Part shown: one piece after another, positions 1 through 8,631 of the stretch
Position numbering within the stretch: position 1 is the first letter of the stretch
Layout: each line of letters opens with the position of its first letter
Source: Oceanitalea stevensii
GTDB lineage: Bacteria; Actinomycetota; Actinomycetes; Actinomycetales; Actinomycetaceae
Reading direction: 5' to 3'
Assembly: GCF_014837105.1 (NCBI RefSeq)
Contig: NZ_JACSPO010000001.1
Span: forward strand, 1,219,088-1,283,087
Length of the DNA: 64,000 bases
Made by a program: the position numbers and the translations under genes
Notes under the pieces: model-generated
Database searches by the model: none
Told to the model about the DNA's origin: nothing
Seen by the model: the letters and a program-made list of their open reading frames with translations, nothing else

Positions 1-133
1 CTGCACCCCCTCTACGGTGAGTCCCTGGGCCGCTCCCCGCAACCGGGACGCGCCGCAGCCTGGCCGGCAGGCCGGTCCGCGTAGTCTTGCCCCTGCCGGT
101 GCGCGGCGGGGTGAGCTCGCCCGCGCGTCCCGG
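1..133. other. upstream flank without recognised gene
   Basis: No convincing reading frame is visible here. A TAGTCT hexamer at 82-87 could be the -10 element for the tRNA that follows, but no good -35 box sits upstream of it. A short GGCCGGCAGGCCGG-like palindrome lies at about 62-75 and may belong to the end of a gene outside the window. Confidence 0.3.
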
Positions 134-206
134 GGGCCTCTAGCTCAATGGGCAGAGCAGCGGACTTTTAATCCGTAGGTTGTGGGTTCGAGTCCCACGG
201 GGCCCA
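134..206 (+). tRNA. tRNA-Lys (TTT)
   Basis: The 73 bases fold as a full cloverleaf. The acceptor arm GGGCCTC pairs with GGGGCCC with one G-T pair, the anticodon stem is GCGGA/TCCGT around a seven-base loop carrying TTT, and the T arm is GTGGG-TTCGAGT-CCCAC. The discriminator base is A206, and no CCA is encoded. It stands alone, away from the tRNA cluster near 11 kb. Confidence 0.95.
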
Positions 207-295
207 CTGGAGGCACGCCCTCCGATCCTGTTGCATGCTGGGAGTACCCAGCCCGTGGCAGGTCCACGGCACACTCGCCCGACCGGACGAAGGAC

Positions 296-553
296 ATGGA
301 GACGTACGACAGCACGGTGAAGCTCGCTCAGGCCCTCGGCCCGGGCGACGTGCTCGTGGGCGTCGGTCCGGGCGGCGAACGGCTGTACCCGGTCCACGAG
401 GTGCAGCGCAGGGCCGGGGAGGTCGTCGTCGTCGCCGGCGACCAGTCCGTGACGTTCCACCCGCGTGACGAGGTGCGGGTCGCGCACCCGGACGTGGTGG
501 GGCTCCACGCCCGCGACGAGTCGGCCGCCGAGTCGCCGACGCGGACGGCGTAG
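296..553 (+). CDS. small hypothetical protein
   Basis: An 85-residue soluble protein with no recognised family. The sequence is acidic, has a hydrophobic beta-rich middle (about residues 19-45, VLVGV and VVVVAG strands) and a disordered Ser/Thr/Ala-rich tail, so a small barrel-like fold is possible. The reading frame is open further upstream into the tRNA, but the ATG at 296 is the first start after it. A GAAGGA element lies only two bases before that ATG, so the start is uncertain. It lies 90 bases downstream of tRNA-Lys. Function is unknown. Confidence 0.55.
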   Translation: METYDSTVKLAQALGPGDVLVGVGPGGERLYPVHEVQRRAGEVVVVAGDQSVTFHPRDEVRVAHPDVVGLHARDESAAESPTRTA

Positions 554-647
554 CGCCTCCCGTTCGGCTGGCGCCCCCGACCGTCGCCTCGTACGTTCGT
601 CCGGCACGCCGACGAGACCCGCCGGCCACGCACACGAGGAGGGCACG

Positions 648-797
648 ATGGGATTCCTGCGCAAGGCCATTCGAGGTGGCATCGCCCTGAAGGCGCTTCA
701 GATCGTCCAGCGTGAGGCGGCCAAGCCCGAGAACCAGCGCAAGGCCAAGGAGATGTACGCCAAGGTCCGCGACCGGAAAAAGCCCCCGCAGCGCTGA
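648..797 (+). CDS. small basic hypothetical protein
   Basis: A 49-residue, strongly basic protein. An AGGAGG ribosome-binding site lies eight bases before the ATG, which supports translation in spite of the short length. The N-terminal third is amphipathic/hydrophobic (about residues 9-20) and the rest is Lys/Arg-rich with a KVRDRKK stretch near the end. No family is recognised. Small basic proteins of this shape are common in actinobacteria, and a nucleic-acid or membrane-surface role would be a guess. The gene ends just before the long hairpin at 800-868 that separates it from the convergent helicase. Confidence 0.6.
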   Translation: MGFLRKAIRGGIALKALQIVQREAAKPENQRKAKEMYAKVRDRKKPPQR

Positions 798-799
798 CG

Positions 800-868
800 C
801 GAGTACGCACAGACGGTCACCCAGGGACGCACGTGATGTGCGTCGGGGTGACCGTCTGTGCGTACTCG
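800..868. terminator. long bidirectional hairpin
   Basis: Arms 800-822 and 846-868 are a perfect 23-base inverted repeat. The 23-base loop contains a second inverted repeat, GACGCAC (826-832) against GTGCGTC (838-844), so almost the whole 69 bases can fold into one rod. It lies exactly between two convergent genes and there is no U-tract, so it probably acts as a bidirectional terminator or mRNA 3'-end stabiliser. Confidence 0.75.
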
Positions 869-887
869 GGGAGAGGTGAGAGGGGCG

Positions 888-2411
888 TCAGACGCTGCGG
901 ACGCCGGACGTCGCACGCCGGCCGCCGCGGCTGCGGCCCTGGCCGCCGCCCTGCGCCGGGCGCGAGTCGACCGAGGCCTGCCCGGTCGTGGAGGAGTAGA
1001 CCGAACGCGACCCGGCACCGCGGCCGGCGCCGCCGCCGGTCCTGGCGCCGGTCTTGGCACCCCCACGGCTGCCGCCGCGGGGCGCACCGGAACCGCCGGA
1101 CCGGCCGCCGCCCTGGGGCGCGCGGTCGGTGGTGGCGGCGGAGCCGGAGCGGCCACGGCCGCCGCGACGACGGCCGCTGCCGCCACCGGCACCGGCGCGC
1201 TGCTGCTGAGGTGCGCTCGGCACGGTCGCCGCGGCCTCGGCCGGGGACACGAGCGGGGCGAGCTCGCCGACGAGCTCGGAGATGACCCGGTCACCGGGGC
1301 GCACGCTCACCGGCTTCGCCGAGATCTTTGCCTGGCGGGTGAGGGTGCGCATGTCGCCGGCCTGCTCGGGGAGCATGATCGTCACGACGTCGCCGCCGGA
1401 GCCGGCGCGGGCCGTGCGGCCGGAGCGGTGCAGGTAGGCCTTGTGCTCGGCGGGCGGGTCGACGTGGACGACGAGCTCGACGTCGTCGACGTGGATGCCA
1501 CGCGCGGCGATGTCGGTGGCGACGAGCACGCGGACGGTGCCGGTGGAGAAGGCCGCGAGGTTGCGCTCACGGGCCGGCTGGGTGAGGTTGCCGTGCAGGT
1601 CGACGGCGGGCACGCCGGCCGCCGTCAGCTGCTTGGCGAGGCGCTTGGCCTGGTGCTTGGTGCGCGTGAAGAGCACGCGCTTGCCGGTGCCCGAGGCGAG
1701 GGCCTGGACGACGTCCTTCTTGTCGTCGGCGCCGGAGACGGCGAGGACGTGGTGCGTCATCGCCGCGACGGGCGACTCCGCGCTGTCGACCGAGTGGTGC
1801 AGCGGGTCGGTGAGGTAGCGCTTGACGAGGACGTCGACGCCGTTGTCCAGCGTCGCGGAGAAGAGCATCCGCTGGCCGGTGCGGGGCGTGCGGTCCATGA
1901 TCCGCTTGACGCCGGGCAGGAAGCCGAGGTCGGCCATGTGGTCGGCCTCGTCGAGGATGGTGATCTGCACGTCCTCGAGCGACAGCACGCCCTGCCCGAG
2001 GAGGTCCTCGAGGCGGCCGGGGCAGGCGATGACGATGTCGACGCCGGTGCGGAGCGCGTTGACCTGGCGGGTCTGGTTGACGCCACCGAAGATCGTCGTC
2101 GTCACCAGCCCGAGTGAGGTCGCGAGGGGCTCGACGACGGCGTTGACCTGGTTGGCGAGCTCACGCGTCGGCACGAGGACGAGGCCGCTGGGGCGCTTGG
2201 AGACGCGGCGTCGGCCGGCGAGCCGCGTGACGAGCGGGAGGGCGAAGGCGAGGGTCTTGCCGGAGCCGGTACGCCCGCGGCCGAGGACGTCCCGGCCCTT
2301 GAGGGTGTCGGGCAGCGTCGCCGACTGGATGGGGAATGGAGCCGTGATGCCGGTGTCGGTGAGGTGCTGGACGACGGGCGCGGGCAGGTCAAAGGACGCG
2401 AAGGAAGTCAA
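888..2411 (-). CDS. DEAD-box ATP-dependent RNA helicase
   Basis: A 507-residue cytoplasmic RNA helicase of superfamily 2. In order: Q-motif region (FPIQ, about 26-29), Walker A GRTGSGKT at 46-53, PTRELA near 81-86, DEAD at 154-157, SAT at 185-187, then the second RecA domain with VLVATDIAARG near 295-305 and HRSGRTARAG at 328-337. From about residue 400 the protein is an Arg/Gly/Ser-rich low-complexity tail with RGG-type repeats, typical of RNA-binding and condensate-forming helicases. The start is TTG with a GAAAGG element five bases upstream. A TATCCT -10-like element about 125 bases upstream would give a long leader. RhlE-like roles in ribosome assembly or mRNA decay are likely, but the paralogue cannot be named. 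Confidence 0.93.
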   Translation of the reverse strand: MTSFASFDLPAPVVQHLTDTGITAPFPIQSATLPDTLKGRDVLGRGRTGSGKTLAFALPLVTRLAGRRRVSKRPSGLVLVPTRELANQVNAVVEPLATSLGLVTTTIFGGVNQTRQVNALRTGVDIVIACPGRLEDLLGQGVLSLEDVQITILDEADHMADLGFLPGVKRIMDRTPRTGQRMLFSATLDNGVDVLVKRYLTDPLHHSVDSAESPVAAMTHHVLAVSGADDKKDVVQALASGTGKRVLFTRTKHQAKRLAKQLTAAGVPAVDLHGNLTQPARERNLAAFSTGTVRVLVATDIAARGIHVDDVELVVHVDPPAEHKAYLHRSGRTARAGSGGDVVTIMLPEQAGDMRTLTRQAKISAKPVSVRPGDRVISELVGELAPLVSPAEAAATVPSAPQQQRAGAGGGSGRRRGGRGRSGSAATTDRAPQGGGRSGGSGAPRGGSRGGAKTGARTGGGAGRGAGSRSVYSSTTGQASVDSRPAQGGGQGRSRGGRRATSGVRSV

Positions 2412-2583
2412 GGGTGCCTTTCAGGCTTCGAAGATCGGTCGGAGTTCGCCGTAACGGGATCCGCAGCGATGACCGCTGCATCGAACTCGACGACGCCGGG
2501 CTCGCGAAGACGCGCTGCCCACCTCGCCAGGATAGCCCTACTCCCGTCCCTGTGCCGGGCAGGGACTGTGACATGGGGCGCGG

Positions 2584-2589
2584 TAGCGT
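2584..2589 (+). promoter_or_regulatory. -10 box, leaderless promoter of DUF2207 gene
   Basis: TAGCGT is followed by seven bases and then the GTG at 2597, so transcription would begin at or next to the start codon. The spacing matches many other genes of this window. Confidence 0.5.
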
Positions 2590-2596
2590 GCCGGGC

Positions 2597-4507
2597 GTGA
2601 CCCGTCCCTCCCGCGTCCTCGCGGCTCTCGCGCTCGTCCTGGCGGGCCTCCTGCTCCTCCCCCCGGCCGCGACAGCGGCGAGCGGCGACGTCGTCCGGCA
2701 GCTCGACATCGCCATCGACATCCGCCCCGACGGGACGCTGGAGGTCACCGAGACCTACGACTGGGACTTCGGCACGCGCGAGGGCCTGGGCCTCACCCGC
2801 ATGCTCGACTCACGCTTCGACTACGCGCCCGACCCGGACAAGGTCCGCGTGTACGAGTACGGGGACTTCTCCGCCTCCAGCCCCACGGGCGCGCCCGCCG
2901 GGGTGTGGAGCACCGACGAGGGCGCCCGCGTCCGGGTCGACATCGGCGCCCCCGACGGCTCCGACGACCGCCGCAGCGGCCGGCAGACCTACGTCCTGAG
3001 CTACACCGTCGACGGCGCCCTCAACGCGATCCGCGACGACCCCGCCGTCCCCGACCAGGACGAGCTGTACTGGAACGCCACCGGCCACGACTGGGACGTG
3101 CCCGTCGAGCAGGCGACCGTCACCGTCACCGGCCCGGCCGACGTCGTCGACCACGCGTGCTACGAGGGCGGCCGTGGCTCGACCGCCGGGTGCGCCTCCC
3201 TCGACGCCGACGGCGGGGAGGTGCGGGCCACGGGCGGGCCCCTGCCCTCGGGCTCCGGCATGACGGTCGTGGCCGCCTTCCCGCCCGGCACCTTCGCGGC
3301 CGTCGCGCCGATCCTCGAGGACCGGCCCGAGCCGTTGCTGTGGGCCGGCGACGGCGCCGCCCCCACCGCCGCCCGCTTCGTGCGGGACAACCTCGCGTGG
3401 CTCACCCCGCTGGCCCTGCTCGGGCCGGTGCTGCTCGCGGTGCTGCGCGTGCGGCGCGGCCGCGACCTGCACTTCGCCGACCTGCCGCCCGGGGTGCTGC
3501 CCACGCCGGGCACGACGCCGCGGGTGGAGGTGCTGCACGGCGACCCCGCCGTCGCCGTCCGCTTCACCCCGCCCGACGGCCTGCGCCCCGGTGAGGTCGG
3601 CGCCCTCGACGAGAAGACGGCGACGACGGCGCACGTCTCCGCCACGCTCATCGACCTCGCCGTCCGGGGCTTCCTCCAGATCCACGAGGCGGGCACGGGC
3701 TGGCGCGGCAGGCCCAACGACTGGCTGCTCGTCGCCACACCGGAGACCGCACGCGGGGACCTGCGCGACTACGAGCGCACGCTGCTGGAGAGGGTCTTCG
3801 CGGGCCGCAGCCAGGTGCGGATGTCCCAGCTGCGCAACACCTTCGCCGGCACGCTGCGCACCGCCCGCCGGCAGCTCATGGGCGGGCTCGCCCAGCTCTT
3901 CACCGGACGGGTCCGCGGCGGGGGCGGGTCGGTGCTCGTCCTCGTGCGGGTCGTCGTCGTCGGCCTCGTGCTCGTCACCTTCGGCGGTGGGATCGCCGGG
4001 GCGGCCGTGAGCGGACCGGCGACCATCGTCCTCGTCCTGGCGGCCGGCGTCGTCCTCGCCGCCTTCCTCCTGGCCTGGGGCCTGACGCGCCGGGCGAGGC
4101 TGCAACGCAGCCCGGTCGGCCGGGCCCTGCACGAGCAGTCACGCGGGTTCCGCCTCTACCTCACCACCGCGGAGGGCCACCAGCTGCGCTTCGAGGAGGG
4201 GGAGGACATCTTCTCCCGGTACCTGCCCTACGCCATCGTCTACGAGGTCGCCGAGCGCTGGGCCGGCATCTTCGCCCGGCTCGAGGCCCAGGGGCAGCAG
4301 GTGGCCGGGCCCACCTGGTACGTCGGGACGCACGGCTTCCGGGCCGGCAGCTTCACCACCCTCGGCAGCGCGCTGACCTCGTTCTCCTCCACCGCCGGCC
4401 GCACCCTGTCCTCGACCCCCGGCTCCTCGGGCGGCTCAGGCTCCCGCGGCGGGGGCGGCGGCTTCTCGGGCGGCGGGGGCGGCGGGGGCGGTGGCGGCGG
4501 CCGCTGA
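2597..4507 (+). CDS. DUF2207 family secreted membrane protein
   Basis: A 636-residue envelope protein. The GTG start gives a signal peptide (hydrophobic about 8-25, AATA-A cleavage region), then a large extracytoplasmic beta-rich domain (about 30-235), a transmembrane helix near 270-285, a cytoplasmic region, and a pair of transmembrane helices near 455-500. The C-terminus is a Ser/Gly-rich tail ending in a run of glycines. This is the usual DUF2207 plan; the family's function is unknown. An in-frame ATG lies 24 bases further upstream, but the TAGCGT box and the signal-peptide position favour GTG. It stands alone between a divergent helicase and a terminator hairpin. Extended frames further upstream are not needed. 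Confidence 0.85.
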   Translation: MTRPSRVLAALALVLAGLLLLPPAATAASGDVVRQLDIAIDIRPDGTLEVTETYDWDFGTREGLGLTRMLDSRFDYAPDPDKVRVYEYGDFSASSPTGAPAGVWSTDEGARVRVDIGAPDGSDDRRSGRQTYVLSYTVDGALNAIRDDPAVPDQDELYWNATGHDWDVPVEQATVTVTGPADVVDHACYEGGRGSTAGCASLDADGGEVRATGGPLPSGSGMTVVAAFPPGTFAAVAPILEDRPEPLLWAGDGAAPTAARFVRDNLAWLTPLALLGPVLLAVLRVRRGRDLHFADLPPGVLPTPGTTPRVEVLHGDPAVAVRFTPPDGLRPGEVGALDEKTATTAHVSATLIDLAVRGFLQIHEAGTGWRGRPNDWLLVATPETARGDLRDYERTLLERVFAGRSQVRMSQLRNTFAGTLRTARRQLMGGLAQLFTGRVRGGGGSVLVLVRVVVVGLVLVTFGGGIAGAAVSGPATIVLVLAAGVVLAAFLLAWGLTRRARLQRSPVGRALHEQSRGFRLYLTTAEGHQLRFEEGEDIFSRYLPYAIVYEVAERWAGIFARLEAQGQQVAGPTWYVGTHGFRAGSFTTLGSALTSFSSTAGRTLSSTPGSSGGSGSRGGGGGFSGGGGGGGGGGGR

Positions 4508-4522
4508 GGACCCCGGACACGA

Positions 4523-4560
4523 CGACGCCGGCCGGCCCCCTGAGGGACCGGCCGGCGTCG
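4523..4560. terminator. bidirectional hairpin terminator
   Basis: A perfect 13-base stem, CGACGCCGGCCGG at 4523-4535 against 4548-4560, with a 12-base loop, lies between two convergent genes. There is no strong U-tract. Confidence 0.7.
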
Positions 4561-4569
4561 ATGTCAGGC

Positions 4570-4836
4570 TCAGCGGCGCTTGGCGCTCTTGTTCGTGATG
4601 CCGAGGTACACGCTGATGAAGAGGATCGCGGCGACGATCGAGATCGCCCAGCGGATCCAGTCGATCCCGCCCGTGTCCTCCACGCCCAGCGCGCCGGCCA
4701 GCCAGTAGCCGGCGAGTGCGCCCAGCACACCGAGGATGATGGTCCACAGGATGCCGAGGTTCTGGTCGCCCTTCATGAAGAGCCGGGCGAGCGCGCCGAT
4801 GACGGCTCCGAAGATGATGAGACCAATGATCTCCAT
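4570..4836 (-). CDS. GlsB/YeaQ/YmgE family membrane protein
   Basis: An 88-residue integral membrane protein with three hydrophobic helices (about 3-20, 28-48 and 60-80). Gly-rich helix patterns (GAVIGALARL, LGVLGALAGYWLAG) are typical of the so-called transglycosylase-associated or general-stress YeaQ family. The N-terminal MEIIGLIIFG matches the usual start of the family, and an AGGAAGGAA element precedes the ATG. Members are often induced by general stress, but no biochemical activity is established. It is monocistronic and convergent with the DUF2207 gene. Confidence 0.88.
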   Translation of the reverse strand: MEIIGLIIFGAVIGALARLFMKGDQNLGILWTIILGVLGALAGYWLAGALGVEDTGGIDWIRWAISIVAAILFISVYLGITNKSAKRR

Positions 4837-4934
4837 GGCATTCCTTCCTCTCACTGGGCGCCGCCATTGGGGCGACGCCGGGTGTTCGTCCGGAATCGTG
4901 GCACGGCCCCGCAGGGCCCGCACGCCGAGAGCCG

Positions 4935-5699
4935 TCAGGCCGGCTCGACGCCGACGGCGAGTGCCAGGTGGTCCGACACGGGCAGCCGGACCGCGCTCGC
5001 CTCGGTAGTGGCCCGCAGACCCGGCCCGGCGAGCACGTGGTCGAGCTGGCGCCGGGGCCGGCGCGCGTTGAAGGTGGGCGCCTGCGCGAGCCCGCGCATG
5101 CCGGTCACCCGGGCGGCGTCGTCGGGGCCCATGTTGAGGTCGCCGAGGAGGAGGTGGGGGCCGGGCAGCGTGCGCAGCGCCCACGCCGACTCCGCCAGCT
5201 GGCGACGCGCCACGGGCGGGGCGACGGACAGGTGCGTGCAGCCCACCGTCACGGGCCCGAAGGGCGCCTGGACGACGGCGGCGAGCAGCACCCGCGGCTG
5301 GTCCAGCCGCACCTGGAAGCCCAGGCGGGTGTCCGCGGGCGCGACGCGGACGGGGCCGGGCCGCAGCGGCCGCACGTGCCAGGAGCTCACCGGCCAGCGG
5401 CTGAGGAGGGCGACGCCGTAGCCGGAGTCGTCGGGCACGTGGGAGGGCACGGGACGGCGGCGCAGGCCCCGGGTGGAGCCGGCGAAGGCCGCAGCGAAGC
5501 GGTGCCAGCGGTAGCCGAGGGCCTCGGCGATGACGGCCGTCTCGTCGATGCGGCCGCTGCGCGCCTGGCCCTTGTCGACCTCCTGGAGGGCGAGGACGTC
5601 GCCGGGCAGGTCACGCAGCGCCGTCGCGAGCCGTTCCGCGGAGCTCGCGTCGCCCACGAGCGGGTGCCCGTGCTGGAGGTTCGACGTCACGACCAGCAC
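4935..5699 (-). CDS. endonuclease/exonuclease/phosphatase family protein
   Basis: A 254-residue metal-dependent phosphodiesterase or nuclease of the EEP fold. Diagnostic motifs appear in order: SNLQHG near 6-11 (the catalytic Asn), LQEVD near 38-42 (the Glu), YGVALLSRWP near 95-104, GDLNMGPDD near 188-196 (Asp and Asn) and SDHLALAVG at the C-terminus (Asp-His pair). No signal peptide is visible, so it should act in the cytoplasm. The start is GTG, ten bases after the msrB stop codon, so the two genes are probably cotranscribed. The substrate could be DNA, phospholipid or an inositol phosphate; the sequence does not decide. Confidence 0.85.
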   Translation of the reverse strand: MLVVTSNLQHGHPLVGDASSAERLATALRDLPGDVLALQEVDKGQARSGRIDETAVIAEALGYRWHRFAAAFAGSTRGLRRRPVPSHVPDDSGYGVALLSRWPVSSWHVRPLRPGPVRVAPADTRLGFQVRLDQPRVLLAAVVQAPFGPVTVGCTHLSVAPPVARRQLAESAWALRTLPGPHLLLGDLNMGPDDAARVTGMRGLAQAPTFNARRPRRQLDHVLAGPGLRATTEASAVRLPVSDHLALAVGVEPA

Positions 5700-5709
5700 G
5701 GGCAGCCTC

Positions 5710-6132
5710 TCAGCGCTCCTCGAAGCTGAGCGCCACGGAGTTCATGCAGTAGCGGTCCCCGGTGGGGGTCTGCGGCGCGTCGGGAAAGACGTGTCCCAGG
5801 TGGGAGTCGCAGCGGGCGCAGCGCACCTCGGTGCGGACCATGCCCAGGGTGCGGTCCTCGAGGAGGGTGACCGCCCCGGAGTCCTGCGGGGAGAAGAAGC
5901 TCGGCCAGCCGCAGTGGGCGTCGAACTTCGTGGTGGAGCGGAACAGCTCGGCCCCGCAGCCGCGGCAGCTGTAGACGCCCTCGCGGTTCTCGTGGAGGAG
6001 CTCGCCGGTGCCCGGCCGCTCCGTGCCTGCCTCGCGCAGGACGTGGTACTCCTTGGGCGAGAGGCGCTCGCGCCACTCCTCCTCGCTGAGGGCGACCTTG
6101 GTGAACGCCACGCGCTGGTTCTCGGTGCTCAT
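5710..6132 (-). CDS. msrB: peptide-methionine (R)-S-oxide reductase
   Basis: A 140-residue repair enzyme that reduces the R epimer of methionine sulfoxide in proteins. Zinc ligands are visible as two CxxC pairs (Cys56/59 and Cys105/108), the catalytic cysteine is Cys129 in the RYCMNS motif, and HCGWPSF (about 73-79) and HLGHVF (111-116) are family hallmarks. The length is full for a stand-alone MsrB. It lies downstream of a GNAT gene (gap 32 bases) and upstream of the EEP-fold gene (gap 10 bases), suggesting a small operon. The thioredoxin system is the expected reductant. Confidence 0.96.
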   Translation of the reverse strand: MSTENQRVAFTKVALSEEEWRERLSPKEYHVLREAGTERPGTGELLHENREGVYSCRGCGAELFRSTTKFDAHCGWPSFFSPQDSGAVTLLEDRTLGMVRTEVRCARCDSHLGHVFPDAPQTPTGDRYCMNSVALSFEER

Positions 6133-6164
6133 GTCCCCATCTTGCGCCTCGCTCGGCCGGGAAG

Positions 6165-6695
6165 TCACGTCGAGGCGTCCTGGAGTGACTCGACGAGCAC
6201 CTTGCCGAATACGTGCGTCACGTAGGGGTTGTCCTCGTCGCGCTCGACCGGCTCGTAGCCGCTGGCCCGGTAGAGCCCGCAGGCCTCGACGAGGGACTCG
6301 TTGACGCCGAGCAGGACCCGCCGCCCACCGAGGGAGCGGGCGCGGTTCTCCAGGGAGCCGAGGAGGAACCTGCCGAGCCCGCGGCCGCGGACGTCCGGCT
6401 TGAGCCACATCCGCCGGATCTCCACGACGCCCGGCTCGAGCACGTGCACCGCCCCGAAGCCGACGACGGTGCCGGTGGCGATCTCGCTGAGCAGCATGAA
6501 GTCCCCGCGCGGCGGGGTGACCTCGGCGGGGTCCGCGGCGTCCGCGAAGGACGGGTCGATGTCGAGGCGGTGGCTGAGCTCGGCGAGGTAGGAGCGCACC
6601 GCGTGCGCCGCGGCGTCGCTGCCGGCCTGCCCCTCGAGGACCCGCACCGGCGGCACCCCCGCGGCGCGGCGTGCCCGGCCTGCCGTTGCTCCCAT
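6165..6695 (-). CDS. GNAT family N-acetyltransferase
   Basis: A 176-residue acetyl-CoA-dependent acyltransferase. The central strand motif [18 protein letters not shown] (about 103-120) contains the R/Q-x-x-G-x-G/A pyrophosphate-binding loop, followed by the helix carrying [13 protein letters not shown] and the C-terminal LYRASGYEP strand. The first 20 residues are basic and probably flexible. The ATG at 6695 is preferred, but an in-frame GTG 15 bases upstream sits directly behind GGGGAAGG and cannot be excluded. The gene is divergent from the PfkB kinase with 57 bases between them. The substrate is unknown. Confidence 0.85.
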   Translation of the reverse strand: MGATAGRARRAAGVPPVRVLEGQAGSDAAAHAVRSYLAELSHRLDIDPSFADAADPAEVTPPRGDFMLLSEIATGTVVGFGAVHVLEPGVVEIRRMWLKPDVRGRGLGRFLLGSLENRARSLGGRRVLLGVNESLVEACGLYRASGYEPVERDEDNPYVTHVFGKVLVESLQDAST

Positions 6696-6740
6696 CGGCA
6701 CAGTGTGCACCTTCCCCCTGCGCCCTGTCCTGCGCGGTCC

Positions 6741-6746
6741 TAGGCT
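6741..6746 (+). promoter_or_regulatory. -10 box, leaderless promoter of PfkB gene
   Basis: TAGGCT is followed by exactly six bases and then the ATG at 6753, so the transcript would begin at the start codon. No ribosome-binding site is present, in agreement with this. Confidence 0.65.
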
Positions 6747-6752
6747 CACGCC

Positions 6753-7733
6753 ATGGAGCAGCAGTCGGCGCACCGGCCCAGGCTGTGCGTCCTCGCGCCC
6801 ACGCCCCTCCTCATGGTCGAGGTCGAGCCGGGTGAGGACGAGGACTACGAGCACTCCGCCGACCTCCACCTCCATCCCGGTGGCCAGGGCCTGTGGGTGG
6901 CGCGGATGGCGATCTCCCTCGGCGCGGAGGTCACCGTGTGCGGGCCCTTCGGCGGTGAGGTGGGCGCCGTGCTCGCCCACATGCTCTCGGAGGAGAAGCT
7001 CACCGTGCGGGCCGTGCCCTACAACGCGGGCAACGGCGCCTACGTCCACGACCGCCGGGGCGGGGACCGCGCGACGCTCGCGCACATGGTCCCGCCGCAG
7101 CTGACCCGCCACGAGCTCGACGACCTCTACGGCACGGTCCTCGTCGAGGCGCTCGAGTCCGACGTCCTCGTCCTCACCGGCGCCGAGCCGGACAGGGTGC
7201 TCCCGGCCGGCTTCTTCTCCCGCCTCGTGCGGGACGTACGCAGCGTGGACAAGCCGATCGTCGCGGACCTCTCGGGCGACGCCGCGAAGGCCGCCGCCGC
7301 CGAGGGGCCCACGGTCCTCAAGATGAGCCACGAGGAGCTGCAGGCCGCCGGCCTCACCACCGGGGACTCCGTCGAGGAGCTCCAGGCGGCGGGCCGGAGG
7401 CTCGTCGAGCAGGGCGTCGGGGCGATGCTCATCTCCCGTGCCGGGGAGCCGACGCTCCTCGTGACCATGGAGTCCACCCGGCTGCTCGTCGGGCCCGTCG
7501 TCACGCCCCTGGACCACCGCGGTGCCGGGGACTCGATGACGGCCGGGGTGGCCGTCGCGCTGGGGCGCGGTGCGAGCGTGGGCGAGGCCGCCCGCCTGGG
7601 AGCCGCGGCCGGGGCCCTCAACGTCACGCGTCGCGGGCTGGGCACGGGCCGGCGCGAGCAGATCGAGCGCTTCGCGGACCGCATCGGGATCGAGGTCGTG
7701 CCCTGGGACGACCGAGGGAGGGCTGAGGCGTGA
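6753..7733 (+). CDS. PfkB family sugar kinase (1-phosphofructokinase-like)
   Basis: A 326-residue ATP-dependent sugar kinase of the ribokinase/PfkB superfamily. The C-terminal signature GAGDSMTAG is at 257-265, with Asp260 as the expected catalytic base and the anion hole formed by the preceding Gly-Ala-Gly. The N-terminal substrate half has [13 protein letters not shown] (about 41-53), which resembles the GGKGxNVA motif of phosphofructokinase/tagatose kinases. The nearest type is the 1-phosphofructokinase family hexose kinase, but the sugar cannot be assigned. It overlaps surE by four bases (GTGA), so the two are translationally coupled. Confidence 0.88.
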   Translation: MEQQSAHRPRLCVLAPTPLLMVEVEPGEDEDYEHSADLHLHPGGQGLWVARMAISLGAEVTVCGPFGGEVGAVLAHMLSEEKLTVRAVPYNAGNGAYVHDRRGGDRATLAHMVPPQLTRHELDDLYGTVLVEALESDVLVLTGAEPDRVLPAGFFSRLVRDVRSVDKPIVADLSGDAAKAAAAEGPTVLKMSHEELQAAGLTTGDSVEELQAAGRRLVEQGVGAMLISRAGEPTLLVTMESTRLLVGPVVTPLDHRGAGDSMTAGVAVALGRGASVGEAARLGAAAGALNVTRRGLGTGRREQIERFADRIGIEVVPWDDRGRAEA

Positions 7734-8605
7734 GGGTCCTCGTCACCAACGACGACGGCATCCGGTCACCGGGGCTCGTCGTGCTCGTGCACGTCGCGCT
7801 CGAGGCGGGCTGCGACGTCGTCGTCGCCGCACCGCACCGCCAGTACTCGGGAGCGAGCGCGTCCCTCACCGCGCAGGAGGTCGACGGGCGCCTCGCGCTC
7901 GTCGACGCCCGGCCTCCCGGCCTGCCCGACGGCGTGCCGTCCTTCGGCGTCAAGGCCGCCCCCGCCCTCATCTCCTTCGTCGCGGCCTACGGCGCCTTCG
8001 GGGAGCGCCCGGACCTCGTGCTGTCCGGGGTGAACCTCGGCGCGAACACGGGGCGCGCCACGCTCCACTCCGGCACGGTGGGCGCCGCGCTCTCCGCGGC
8101 CACCCAGGGCATCCCCGCCCTGGCGGTGTCGATCGCCTCCGCCGAGCCCCAGCACTGGGACACCGCCCGGCTCGTCACCACGCACGCCTTCGCGTGGCTG
8201 CGCGAGCAGGGGCCGGACGAGGAACGGGTGCTCAACGTCAACGTGCCCGACATCCCGGCCGACCAGCTGCGCGGTCTGCGCCCGGCGCGCCTGGCAAGCT
8301 TCGGTGCCGTCCAGGCGCGGGTGCGGGAGAAGGGGAAGAACTACGTCACGCTCACCTACTCGGGCGTGGACGCCGAGGACGAGCCCGGCTCCGACCACCA
8401 CCTCCTCAGCCGCGGGTGGGCCACCGCGACCCTCCTCACCGCCCCCTACGACGACCCCGGCGAGACCGGGCTCCCGGCCTTCACCGGGCGCGGCGCGGCG
8501 CCGGTGGCGGTGGACGTCGGTTCGGGGACGGTGATGAGCGCGAACGACGACCTGCCGAGCGGGGAGATCACCGAGGAGCAGGTCGAGGGCTCGGCGACGC
8601 GCTGA
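7730..8605 (+). CDS. surE: 5'/3'-nucleotidase SurE
   Basis: A 291-residue cytoplasmic metal-dependent nucleoside-monophosphate phosphatase. The N-terminal TNDDGIRSPG (6-15) supplies the metal-binding Asp pair, and LSGVNLGANTG (about 97-107) with LHSGTVGAA supplies the Asn and Ser/Gly loops typical of SurE. The start is GTG inside the last codon of the kinase gene. The C-terminal 30 residues beyond the core are acidic and probably disordered. SurE is usually a stationary-phase survival protein that hydrolyses nucleotides and polyphosphate. A hairpin overlaps its stop codon. Confidence 0.94.
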   Translation: MRVLVTNDDGIRSPGLVVLVHVALEAGCDVVVAAPHRQYSGASASLTAQEVDGRLALVDARPPGLPDGVPSFGVKAAPALISFVAAYGAFGERPDLVLSGVNLGANTGRATLHSGTVGAALSAATQGIPALAVSIASAEPQHWDTARLVTTHAFAWLREQGPDEERVLNVNVPDIPADQLRGLRPARLASFGAVQARVREKGKNYVTLTYSGVDAEDEPGSDHHLLSRGWATATLLTAPYDDPGETGLPAFTGRGAAPVAVDVGSGTVMSANDDLPSGEITEEQVEGSATR

Positions 8606-8612
8606 GCCCTCG
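8584..8612. terminator. hairpin overlapping surE stop
   Basis: CGAGGGCTC (8584-8592) pairs with GAGCCCTCG (8604-8612), a nine-base perfect stem with an 11-base loop that contains the surE stop codon. It lies just before the convergent membrane-protein gene. Confidence 0.5.
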
Positions 8613-8631
8613 GTCCCGCCTCGGGTGACCG

